NCBI GenBank assembly: GCA_022496805.1
Contig: CM040089.1
Span: 2,978,501 to 3,042,500, forward strand
Direction of reading: 5' to 3'
From: Pohlia nutans
Taxonomy: Eukaryota > Streptophyta > Bryopsida > Bryales > Mniaceae
Length of the DNA: 64,000 bases
Each line of letters opens with the position of its first letter. The stretch's first letter is position 1. The notes below the pieces were generated by a model. The model was given only the letters and a program-made list of their open reading frames with translations. It did no database searches and had not been told where the DNA came from. A program made the position numbers and the translations under genes. Shown here in pieces: positions 22,135 through 30,630 of the stretch.

Positions 22135-22200
22135 CCATGGTTGGTTGGATAGGCGTGTGTACAGCATGTAGCTGGTCCGGGTTCGAAACCTGGTGGACCT
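22135..22200 (+). ncRNA. tRNA-like sequence with B box (degenerate)
   Basis: GGGTTCGAAACC (22179-22190) is a good RNA polymerase III B box inside a possible T arm (CCGGG/CCTGG), and GTTGGATAGGCG (about 22144-22155) resembles a D arm. Acceptor and anticodon stems do not pair convincingly, so it is a tRNA-derived relic at best. It lies antisense in the 3' untranslated part of the retrotransposon. Confidence 0.3.
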
Positions 22201-22377
22201 GTTGTAGCAGTGATATGGTGTTCTCATAACTTGGCACTGCTAGTGTGATGTGCTAGGCAGGAAATAAGGGTATTACCAACCAACCGGCCCGTTCCTACTA
22301 AACTGAGACAAGTGCTTAAGTGTGCTAACAACAGTGGTTTATCCACTAACCCCCTACTTTTGTTGTTTTTATGGATG

Positions 22378-25300
22378 TTAATCAGGTGGTGGGATGTGTT
22401 GATTATTTTCAATTTTTCTTTTGTGTAATATTATGGAAGCTGCGTGTTGTATGGCAATGGTGTTTATTTTGGTGAGAGTGGTTTTTATAGAAGATTCAGG
22501 GATTTTGAGTTTGTTTTCAAGAGTTTTAATGGAGGGGATGTGTGTTGTTCCTCTAGCTCCAGCTGTAATGACGATGAGGGGTTCAATTTTCCAGCCGAGG
22601 TTGGATATTTCGGTAAGTAGTGGTTGGTATTTTTGGGTTTTGTTGTCTATGGCTTCATGAGAAAATCTGTCATTGCAAAAAGTGAATTCTATGAATTGTA
22701 TAGTGAGGCTGTTGTCGGGTTGGTGTGGGGGAGTACGTTGGTATGGAAGGCCTTTAATGCAGAGTAGGTCTGGTCTGAGTCGAGCATTACACTGGCATCT
22801 ATGTGTATCACAAGTGCAAGGAAGTAGCCAAGGAGGGACTGTATTTTCTTGAGGGTTATTTTGGAAAGTGCCGGCGTTCATGAGAATGTAACAACGGCTT
22901 TTTTGGGAGGATATAATGAGTTGTCTTAGTTCGTATACAGCTTTGTTGTGTCTTTTGATACGAAGAGCGTGGAGATGATGATGTTTACATTTAAGGAGGA
23001 TGTGTAGCCAAGTATCGGCATCTGTAGAGGTGCAAATGGAGCATGTTCTGGAGGGGAACCTTTGAATGCCGAAGAATAATTGCTTTCGAGCATTACCCAT
23101 ATATTGACCGGTGCAGAGTTTTAGCAAGCTGGTTTTTTGGAAGTCTGTGAGATTAGGGTTGGACCAAAATGTATTGGAGAGAGTACTATCTATGTCAGGA
23201 TGGAAAACCCATTTGCTAATGTTTGGGAAGCGTTGGGCCATGATGTCTAGGTTCTTTGTGCGGTCATATGTTTTGAGGTATGCTTCTAAGCATCGAACTA
23301 GACCTTTGTCCGGTCGATGTGCTGGACCGGGCCATTCGTCTTTTTGGTAATAGTAAGGGGTGGTGTGTGCAAATTCATATGGTTTAGATGCAAATTTGTA
23401 GAGTTTGCGGGTTCCGGCTTTTGCTAGTTTGTCAGCTTGTTCGTTGCCTAGTATGTTAGAGTGGGCTTTGACTTTATGGATGGTGGTGGGCTGTGTTCGT
23501 GTTTGTAGCATGGTTATTATTGATTCTAGTATGGTTTTGTCCGCGTGGTTTCTATGAAGGGTAGGGTGGTGTAGTTGTGTGCGGATGACGTAAATGCAGT
23601 TGAGGCAATCTGTGAATATGTGGGCGGGTTCGGTAGGGTATTTGGTGGTGATAATTCGTAGGGTTTTGTGGATAGCCATTAATTCTGCTCTAAATATGGT
23701 TTGTAAACCAGGTAGTCTTTTGGATATTTGTGAGTCTGCTTTGGCGGAGTTATATATGCCATATCTTGTTTTTTCTCGAATCCAGTATCCATCTTTATGT
23801 AGTTTAGGAGGTATGAAGGAGCCATCAGTGAAGTAACTATGTTGGGGGAGGAATCTTAGTGGTGCGTTTGCTTCGTATTGGGGAAGGGGGAGGTTATTTA
23901 GTGTGTTTATAGTGAGAGAGGGTGGGTAGTTGAGCTTATTCCAGGAAGTACTTTTATTAACTGAAGTGCAAATGGGAGTGGGGGGGATATTTTGGACATG
24001 GTATTGGGTGATTTGTAATAGATCAATGGTATTTTTAAGCTTGGTTATTTGGTTCGGTGTGGTGATAGGATTGTTTTGGTGGTGAATGCAAAGAATATGT
24101 AATGTTAGTGGTTCTTTTCTTGGTTTGTTGAGTTCGGGAGGGATTGTTGGTTCAAAGTATGTGATGGTGTCGGCGGCAAAGTGGGCAAGGACATGAGTAT
24201 CCGGAAAAGGGCCTTGATATGGAGTGGAATTTTGGTACCAGTGTACATCTGGTATAGATAAGAGAGTGATAGCGTTTGGGTCATTTTTAGCTGCTAAACG
24301 GGCCCAATGTATTGTTTGTAGGGCCATATCTGCATTATGTGGATGGGCATAACCGATGCCTTGCCATTTATATTGGAAGGCTGTTCCTAAATATCCAAAT
24401 ATTTTGTCTCGGAGGAATGGGGAATAGAATTTTTGTAGTTTAGTGGAGCATGAAATTGGGGAAGAAAAGTAGGAGTGAGTAATTTTGAAGGTGTCAATAA
24501 GGGAGTCCAGGATGGTAGGGGGTATGGTGTGTTGTGAGGCTTTGAGGGGGTCTTTTTTCGGAAGTTTGTATTTATATCTTAGGTAGAGCCAGATTATCTC
24601 TGTTTCGAATGGTTGTGGTGGTGGGACTAGGTTATGTGTGTGATGCTGATTTTGGTTGTATTGTTTCCAGAGCCATTCAAGTCTAGTTTTAGGAATAGTT
24701 ATGAGGTGGGTTCCTGTGTTGTCGTATAGATGGCATTGGTCATTGATAGTTTGGATAGTGTGTTGATTTGTTGTGATGTCTTTTTCGGGATTGCATTCTT
24801 TGATGGAGATTTTTGTTAAGGGGATTATTGGGGGTGTGGGGATGAATCTGGTGTCTTTGGTTTGAATGGTGGAGAAGTGTGAGTTTATGATGTGTTTATA
24901 TTGTAGATGTTGATGTTTCGTATATAAATCTTTAAGGAGAGTGAGGTTGCGTTCTATGGCTGTTGGTTGGTGAAATGGGAAAAGATCATGCGGGGTTAAC
25001 CATTTATGGTAGATTTGTGTAGTGGAAATTGACCATTGGCATAGGTATGATGTGTAGGATTTTGGGATTTTATATGGGCCTGTTGTTTTAGTTGTTTTGT
25101 GTGCGAGGATGGTGCTTATGGGGAATTTGAGGAGGTCATTTTTTAAGTGTGGGGGTGGAGGTAGGTGTATTGGTGGAGGAGGTGGGTGGAAGGGTGTAGG
25201 GAGGCGTGGGATTTGTGGGATGAGGTCTTGATTGTTTGATATATATCCTGCTTTGAGTGTTCGGGGTGGGGGATGAAGTAGACAGAGGGGCTGACAGTTG

Positions 25301-27330
25301 GGAGTGCAGTTTGGATAACAGAATAGTTGTTCTGCTATGAGGAGAGCCGTTTTTTCTAGTTTTGTGGGAGTTTTGTAGTAAGTTCTAAATTCTAGTGGTG
25401 ACATTAAGGTTGTTCCGTTGGGGAGTGTAATGTGTTTTATTTTATGTATATTATGAAGGAGAAGTTTATGTAGGAGTTTAAGGGATGTCTTAGGGTGTAG
25501 GTGTGGTAAAGTAGTTGAGGCTTGTTTCATCCATTCAGTTTCAATTTCTGTGGTGTGTAGTTGGAAGTGGTCATTGGTACTTTTAAGGTATATACCTCCA
25601 GCTTTTTTAGGAAGAAAGAGTGTTCTAATGGTGGGGGAGCGTATGCAGTCCTGGTGTTTAATGCGTGGGAGTTCTTCTGCTCCTCCATATTTTGCTAGAA
25701 TGTGATGAGTAAGTCCTTTATATATATTCCCAAGTCTTCCTGGGTCGTTAAGTGCATTTCGTAATTGTTCTCTTATACAGCGTAGGTATGCGTTTTTTAG
25801 TGAAAAGGCTTCTAAGCCAAATAAGTCGTGTGGAAGTTGTGTGATAGTGTTTGCTGTGCATTTGGGTAAGCCGCATATTGTTTTTTGGATGCCAATAATT
25901 TTCTTGTCTAATTTTTTGATTGTGGGAAGTGAGTATGGAACGGCATAAAAGCTATATGCTATTCTTGCACGAATAACTGTGTCTACCATATTGATTTTTT
26001 GTTGTATTGTGGTTGGGCATAATGTGAGTTGTTTGCATTGATTGATGATTTTTGAAGTAGTTATATGGGTCTGAAGTTTCCATTTGAGGGACGGGACTAG
26101 TTGTATGCCAAGGTAGGTATATGGTTCATTTTGGTGTAGTACTGGGATTGGTTGGTTTTTATAGTGAATGTTTAGGTTTTGTAGGGTGGTTTTGAAGTTT
26201 TGTGGGTTGGTTTTGGATTGGTTGGGGTTACCAGTTACTGCACATTTTGGTACTCCAAGTTCCATGCCTGCCCATGTGCAGAATTTTTCAATTTTTTTGA
26301 GTTGTAGTTGTAGTGAATGGGGGTTGTTGGTAATGACGGCTAGATCATCTGCATATGCTGCTGAGTTAATAGTTATCTTGGATGTGCCAAATGAGTAGCC
26401 ATGGTATCCTTGTTGTAGCCAGCGGAGAAGTGGTTCTAGGAATATGAGGAAGAGATAAGGGCTAAGTGTGTCACCTTGGATGGTACCTCTTTGTATTAAT
26501 ATGGGTTTTGTATGGCCAAAGTGTGTGCCAGTAAATATGGTATTTGATTGTGAGTAGATATTGCCTTTGAGAATAACTGCACCTTCTGGATATCCTAGAT
26601 CTTTCATAATAGCTAATAGGCGAGCGTGATCAAGGGATCCAAAGGCATTTTTGAAGTCGATGTAGAGCAGGTATATGTCTTGGTTTGTGAAGCGGGCATC
26701 TTCAAGGGCACCTATGAGTAATTGTAGTTGTCTAGATGTGCTACGTTCTACGCGGAACCCTTCTTGGCTGTCGTGTAGGATTTGATTGTTTTCTCCGTAT
26801 GTGGCTAGTATTATTGTTAGTGTGCTAGTAAAGAGTTTGTAGATGGTGTTGGCAAGAGCAATAGGTCTATGGTTGGGGAGGAGTGAGGGGTCGCCTTTTT
26901 TATATAGGAGTATGGTGAGGCTAGTTTTCCAAGAAGCAGGTATTTGTTTTTGTTTATAGCAATGTGTAAAAAATAAGAACAATAAGGTGTAGAAGTTTTC
27001 AGGCATGTTTTTGAGGATTGTGTTGGGGATTTTATCGGGGCCGGGGGTTTTATTGTGAGCTAAGTGTTTTAAGCAGGATTCGTATGTGGCTTTGTCAAAA
27101 TATGTGTGTAGCGGGATTGCGGGGTTGCCTCGTTGTTCTAATGTGAGTCCTTCAAGGTCATGCCAAGGATATTGTCTGACGCCGCAGGTGCAGAGAGGGG
27201 GGTGGTCTGGTTGATAATAGCATGTGGGGACCGTGGGTCGGTTACTGATGGATTGTTGAATGTGTATCTCGTTGGCTATGTCTTCTGGAGTGGTGAGAGT
27301 ATTGTTGTAGCAGTCTGTAATACAATCTAA
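22378..27330 (-). CDS. Retrotransposon ORF2, RT-RNase H-endonuclease-like part
   Basis: The frame is open from about 27330 to the stop at 22378 (first Met at 27006, 1542 codons). In order: RT fingers and palm (KKGDPSLLPNHRPIALANTI; SQEGFRVERSTSRQLQL; YIDFKNAFGSLDH; GTIQGDTLSPYLF; YADD at 26344-26355; GMELGVPKC), a thumb/linker, RNase H (YFTDGSF near 23830, FRAELMAIHK near 23680, FTDCLNC near 23610, HSNILGNEQADKLA near 23440), then C-x2-C-x9-H-x4-C (23045-22985), an RxxRHN motif, RPDLL (about 22775) and FIEFTF about 26 residues later, followed by a Lys/Tyr-containing stretch. The last block matches the layout of R2-type restriction-like endonucleases, with a longer loop. All YADD and RNase H acidic residues are intact. 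Confidence 0.9.
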   Translation of the reverse strand, partial: LDCITDCYNNTLTTPEDIANEIHIQQSISNRPTVPTCYYQPDHPPLCTCGVRQYPWHDLEGLTLEQRGNPAIPLHTYFDKATYESCLKHLAHNKTPGPDKIPNTILKNMPENFYTLLFLFFTHCYKQKQIPASWKTSLTILLYKKGDPSLLPNHRPIALANTIYKLFTSTLTIILATYGENNQILHDSQEGFRVERSTSRQLQLLIGALEDARFTNQDIYLLYIDFKNAFGSLDHARLLAIMKDLGYPEGAVILKGNIYSQSNTIFTGTHFGHTKPILIQRGTIQGDTLSPYLFLIFLEPLLRWLQQGYHGYSFGTSKITINSAAYADDLAVITNNPHSLQLQLKKIEKFCTWAGMELGVPKCAVTGNPNQSKTNPQNFKTTLQNLNIHYKNQPIPVLHQNEPYTYLGIQLVPSLKWKLQTHITTSKIINQCKQLTLCPTTIQQKINMVDTVIRARIAYSFYAVPYSLPTIKKLDKKIIGIQKTICGLPKCTANTITQLPHDLFGLEAFSLKNAYLRCIREQLRNALNDPGRLGNIYKGLTHHILAKYGGAEELPRIKHQDCIRSPTIRTLFLPKKAGGIYLKSTNDHFQLHTTEIETEWMKQASTTLPHLHPKTSLKLLHKLLLHNIHKIKHITLPNGTTLMSPLEFRTYYKTPTKLEKTALLIAEQLFCYPNCTPNCQPLCLLHPPPRTLKAGYISNNQDLIPQIPRLPTPFHPPPPPIHLPPPPHLKNDLLKFPISTILAHKTTKTTGPYKIPKSYTSYLCQWSISTTQIYHKWLTPHDLFPFHQPTAIERNLTLLKDLYTKHQHLQYKHIINSHFSTIQTKDTRFIPTPPIIPLTKISIKECNPEKDITTNQHTIQTINDQCHLYDNTGTHLITIPKTRLEWLWKQYNQNQHHTHNLVPPPQPFETEIIWLYLRYKYKLPKKDPLKASQHTIPPTILDSLIDTFKITHSYFSSPISCSTKLQKFYSPFLRDKIFGYLGTAFQYKWQGIGYAHPHNADMALQTIHWARLAAKNDPNAITLLSIPDVHWYQNSTPYQGPFPDTHVLAHFAADTITYFEPTIPPELNKPRKEPLTLHILCIHHQNNPITTPNQITKLKNTIDLLQITQYHVQNIPPTPICTSVNKSTSWNKLNYPPSLTINTLNNLPLPQYEANAPLRFLPQHSYFTDGSFIPPKLHKDGYWIREKTRYGIYNSAKADSQISKRLPGLQTIFRAELMAIHKTLRIITTKYPTEPAHIFTDCLNCIYVIRTQLHHPTLHRNHADKTILESIITMLQTRTQPTTIHKVKAHSNILGNEQADKLAKAGTRKLYKFASKPYEFAHTTPYYYQKDEWPGPAHRPDKGLVRCLEAYLKTYDRTKNLDIMAQRFPNISKWVFHPDIDSTLSNTFWSNPNLTDFQKTSLLKLCTGQYMGNARKQLFFGIQRFPSRTCSICTSTDADTWLHILLKCKHHHLHALRIKRHNKAVYELRQLIISSQKSRCYILMNAGTFQNNPQENTVPPWLLPCTCDTHRCQCNARLRPDLLCIKGLPYQRTPPHQPDNSLTIQFIEFTFCNDRFSHEAIDNKTQKYQPLLTEISNLGWKIEPLIVITAGARGTTHIPSIKTLENKLKIPESSIKTTLTKINTIAIQHAASIILHKRKIENNQHIPPPD

Positions 27331-27839
27331 GGGGGGGTGTTTGTGGGTTTAAAGACTTTTTTATTAATTATTTTGGGGCTTTTCTCGTAGAGTTGGCGGT
27401 ATTTGGATATTGCTTTTTTGACGCATGTTTGAGTATATTTGGTGGTTATTTTGCGGGCTTGGAGTTTTTCATTTTTTGCAAGATGAGCTAGGGATTGTTT
27501 CCATTCCGGGATATTTTGTTCTTGGGTGGGTGGGGGGGGGGGGATGATTATGTTGTCTTGGGTTTGTAGTGATGTAATTATGGGGTGTGTGCGCCAGTTT
27601 GGGTTGGTTTGGATAGTGTATATTGTTTTACGGAGTAAGTGGTATGTAGAGATGTGTTTTTTCCAAGATTTTTGTAGTTTTCTTGGTAGGAAACCTCCTT
27701 GTTGTTTGGCACGATGTGAGAGTATTGGAATTGGCGGTACGGTGCAAGTTTCTTGAAGCTTTTCAGAGATTTTGTGAATAAGTTGGTCGAGGGCTTGGCA
27801 TGATTCTAGCCATTGAGTTTGAGTGAGTTGGTTGTTCAT
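27327..27839 (-). pseudogene. ORF2 linker between endonuclease and RT
   Basis: This stretch (MNNQLTQTQWLESCQALDQL...) is in the same frame as the upstream APE domain but is cut off from it by a TGA at 27936-27938; the sequence between TGA and this Met is open and reads like normal linker. It ends in a run of seven G (plus strand, about 27330-27336), where the frame must shift to continue into the RT part (LDCITDCYNN...). The linker resembles the spacer before RT in other APE-type elements; no separate enzymatic motif is seen. Confidence 0.75.
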
Positions 27840-27935
27840 GAGTGTGGATGTGAGAGCGTTAATTTGAAGGGCATTTTCTTCGAAAAATTCAGTTTTGAAT
27901 TTTTCTAGGTTCTCTTGTGGTATAGGGTTAAGGAT

Positions 27936-28850
27936 TCATGGTAGTGGGTATTTTGGTTGAGGGGTGGGGCGTGCGAGAAGTGTGTTCGGAGGGAGATGTA
28001 GTGTGACTGGTGAGTGATCAGAGTTTAGGTTGTGATTATGGTTAGTTGTAGATTTGTATGATGCGTTGTTATGGGTTTTAATATAGTATCCGTCAATTAA
28101 ACTAGTTTGTGTATAGTTTTGGCCTCCTTGGCGTGTGAATGAGCTATTTGTGGGGATGTAGGTGAGTTGTAGTGAATCTGTAAATGTGCGCCATTCGAGA
28201 TCTTGGTTGAGTGGGGGTAGTATTTGAGAGGCATCTTGGTGACCTATTAAGGCTATGTCACGATTAAAATTGCCACATAGTATATATATGTGGTTAGGGT
28301 GTGCTGTGATTTGTGAGGAGATGGTATTTTGGATGAGCGGGATGTGTTGAATATCTTCTATGTGGGAGGGCATATATAAGTGTAATATTAGGCATGGTTG
28401 GAGGGGTTGGTTGTTGATTTTTATGATTTGTAGATAAGGTGCGATGATAAGAGGGGTGGGAATTTTGGTAATATTGCCTGGGTATGTGTAGTTGTGGTGA
28501 ATCATCATGAGGAGTCCTCCCCGAGCATGTGAGTATGGTATTCGTTGTTGTATGCATCTAGTTAGGGCGTGTGTGTTATTGAAAATTAGTTTATATTGCG
28601 GAAATAGGTTTTGTATGTATTTGGTGGATTTGGATGCGGTAAGTTTGGTTTCTTGTATGGAGATGAGAGCAAGTGGGTTAGGAGTATATGAGATTAGTTG
28701 GTGTAGGTTTGGTAAGGCAATGTTGAGTGATGCGGCATTCCAGGTGGTAATATATGTGTTATGTTGTGTACTGGGAATAATTGGCGTTTGTTGTGGTGGG
28801 GGGTTGGGGAGTGGAGGAGGGTGATGGTATTCGGGGAGGGGGTTGTGCAT
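27936..28850 (-). pseudogene. ORF2 apurinic-like (APE) endonuclease domain
   Basis: The frame contains TWNAASLN (N of the first motif), SIQETKL (catalytic Glu), LCGNFNRD (equivalent of GDFN), SLIDGYY and NSDHSPV (C-terminal SDH). These five blocks occur in the right order and spacing for the endonuclease/exonuclease/phosphatase fold of LINE elements, which nicks target DNA to start reverse transcription. The GDFN Asp is Asn/Gly-shifted (GNFN), which could reduce activity. It ends at an in-frame TGA and is in a different frame from the preceding ORF2 part, so the copy is broken here. Confidence 0.88.
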
Positions 28851-29977
28851 TTTAAAGCTTCTTTAACTAGTGGTTCAGGGAGGTAGGGGAATTGTTGAAG
28901 TAGGTTTTGGAGATTGGGAGGAGGGATAGAAGTGTGAATAAAGGAATAGAGTTCTTTGTGGATGGTTTTGGATGGCTGAATGAGGGATTGATGTGTATTT
29001 ATGAATTGTGTGTATGGGTGAGTGGTGTGGATATGGCGGTCTGGTGAGTTTGGTAATAGAGTCATTTTTTCTAATAGCTGGGTTGTCCAGTCTTGGTCTG
29101 GTGTTTGAATTAATAAGTGGTCGCATGTGTTGATTTGGGGACTAATCGTTGTGATTAAGGCAAATAGTAGACGGGGTGATGAGTGATGGAGATTTTTGTA
29201 TATATATTTGGAGAGGTGAGGATAATTGTTTTTGGCTTCTTCGTGATTTATGTGAGTGGTGTTTATATTGGGGGCAAATTGTTTTGCTAACTTTTGGTAT
29301 TCAGGTTGCAATTTAATTGTGCCAGGAATAAAGTATATTTTGTATCGGTGTTTGTGAGAGGATGGGTGTGTTTGAAGGATGTTGGGCATAGGGCCTGGGT
29401 TAGCTTCAATATCACCACAAAGGAGGAGTAAGAAGTGTAGGGAGAAGTTATAATGGTGGGGTTGGAGTTGTTTTATGTAGGTGAGGCCGGTAGGCCGAGC
29501 CCAGTGTAGGTTTTGTGTATGAAGTGTGGGTTTATTTTGTGTGGTTGGTATGGGTGGTGGAAGGAGATAGTAATTGTATGACTTTGTAGTGAGTTGGATA
29601 AGGTAAGTGAATTTTGGTGATTTGATTGCTTGAGGTGGGGTTAGGACAGTGATTGTAATTGAAGGGGAGGTGTGTATTGAGAGTTTGTTTAATCTATTGT
29701 TAAGACTGGGTTTGAGTAAAGTGAATTGTGAAATAGGTGTATGATTAGATTTGGGGCTGGGAGTGGGAGTTGAGAATTTATGTGTAGAAGAAATCAGTGT
29801 TGTAGTGAGGGGAAACATAAATTGGGTTGATTTGATGGTTTGTGGGTGACTATGGTTAGGATTGTAGAGTTTCTGTCCAGGGGATATTAGTGTTGTAGTT
29901 AGGGGAGACATAAAGGGGATTGAGTTGATGGGCTGTGGGGGAATATGGAGGGACAGAATGTGCATATGATGTGTCAT
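28694..29977 (-). pseudogene. ORF2 N-terminal part with 2A-like ribosome-skipping motif
   Basis: The 427-codon frame starts with a Ser/Thr/Pro/His-rich leader containing two near-identical blocks (PLTTTLIS, about 50 residues apart). It then has a hydrophobic Leu run and LLLLCGDIEANPGP followed by Met-Pro at 29387-29430. D(V/I)ExNPGP is the 2A consensus at which ribosomes skip the Gly-Pro bond, releasing the leader from the downstream enzyme; such sites are known in front of APE domains of some animal non-LTR elements and in trypanosome L1Tc (established). The frame then runs on about 215 residues and must shift near a G6 run (about 28797-28803) to enter the APE domain. Confidence 0.8.
29387..29430 (-). 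other. 2A-like peptide-coding site
   Basis: The codons for GDIEANPGP read without interruption on the minus strand, preceded by four Leu and one Cys and followed by ATG CCC. All consensus positions of the D-x-E-x-N-P-G-P motif are present. Confidence 0.85.
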
Positions 29978-30389
29978 ATGAGGGCTGATTATTATGGACA
30001 GGGAAGGGATTGTGAGGAGAGGTTAGTATTGTATGAGATATTAGTAAGGGGTAATTGTGTGTATGACTATTAGTGAAGTGGTAAGTGGCTTGGAATATGG
30101 GTTTTTGTGTAATGAGGTGAGTGATTTGGTGATGTGAGAGCCTGTGAAAATGAGAGATTGATTGGATGGACAGTAGGGAAGTGTATGGGAACAGGGATGG
30201 TCCCTGAATGCCATATGAGGCCTGTGCATTTATAAACTGGCCATAAGCTAGTACATAGGAGGTATAATTTACCTCGTTTGGTAAAATCTGATATTCTGTA
30301 AAATCATGTAGACTAATCATTGAGCAAGGTGGTGTGAGAAGGGCGGGGGAGCCTTGGACCTTTGGTTTGTTCTGAGGATCCTTGGACAA
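29856..30389 (-). CDS. Hypothetical frame between ORF1 and ORF2
   Basis: A 177-codon frame (MSKDPQNKPKVQGSPALL...) overlaps the end of the ORF1 extension and the start of ORF2 in a different frame. It is rich in His, Ser, Thr and Pro and has no known domain. It may be spacer that happens to be open because the strand is poor in G and T. Confidence 0.2.
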   Translation of the reverse strand: MSKDPQNKPKVQGSPALLTPPCSMISLHDFTEYQILPNEVNYTSYVLAYGQFINAQASYGIQGPSLFPYTSLLSIQSISHFHRLSHHQITHLITQKPIFQATYHFTNSHTHNYPLLISHTILTSPHNPFPVHNNQPSYDTSYAHSVPPYSPTAHQLNPLYVSPNYNTNIPWTETLQS

Positions 30390-30630
30390 GGGCTGAGGTG
30401 ATGCCGGTCATGCGTTGATTATATTCTTGAGAGGCGGTTGTCAGTTCTCGTAACTGCTCCATAAGATATGTTTGGTGTTTGGTTTGTGTGGCTGAGGCGG
30501 CTTCGACCGTAACGGTGGTGTGTTGCGTAATGCCATTCCCAAGGATGGCAAGACGGGCTTCTATACGGTCTTCAACTTCTTTCATGGCTAATTCGATCTT
30601 GAGAAGAGTGGGTGGAGGAGCCGGTGCGTC
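30313..30630 (-). CDS. Coiled-coil extension behind the ORF1 stop codon
   Basis: Directly after the ORF1 TAA (30631-30633) the same frame stays open for about 105 codons, first APAPPPTLLKIELA and then MKEVEDRIEARLAILG... with heptad-like Leu/Ile spacing and many Glu, Gln and Lys. This is what a trimerising ORF1 coiled coil can look like. Either the TAA is a mutation, or the extension is made by stop-codon readthrough or separate initiation at 30585. Confidence 0.5.
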   Translation of the reverse strand, partial: DAPAPPPTLLKIELAMKEVEDRIEARLAILGNGITQHTTVTVEAASATQTKHQTYLMEQLRELTTASQEYNQRMTGITSALVQGSSEQTKGPRLPRPSHTTLLND

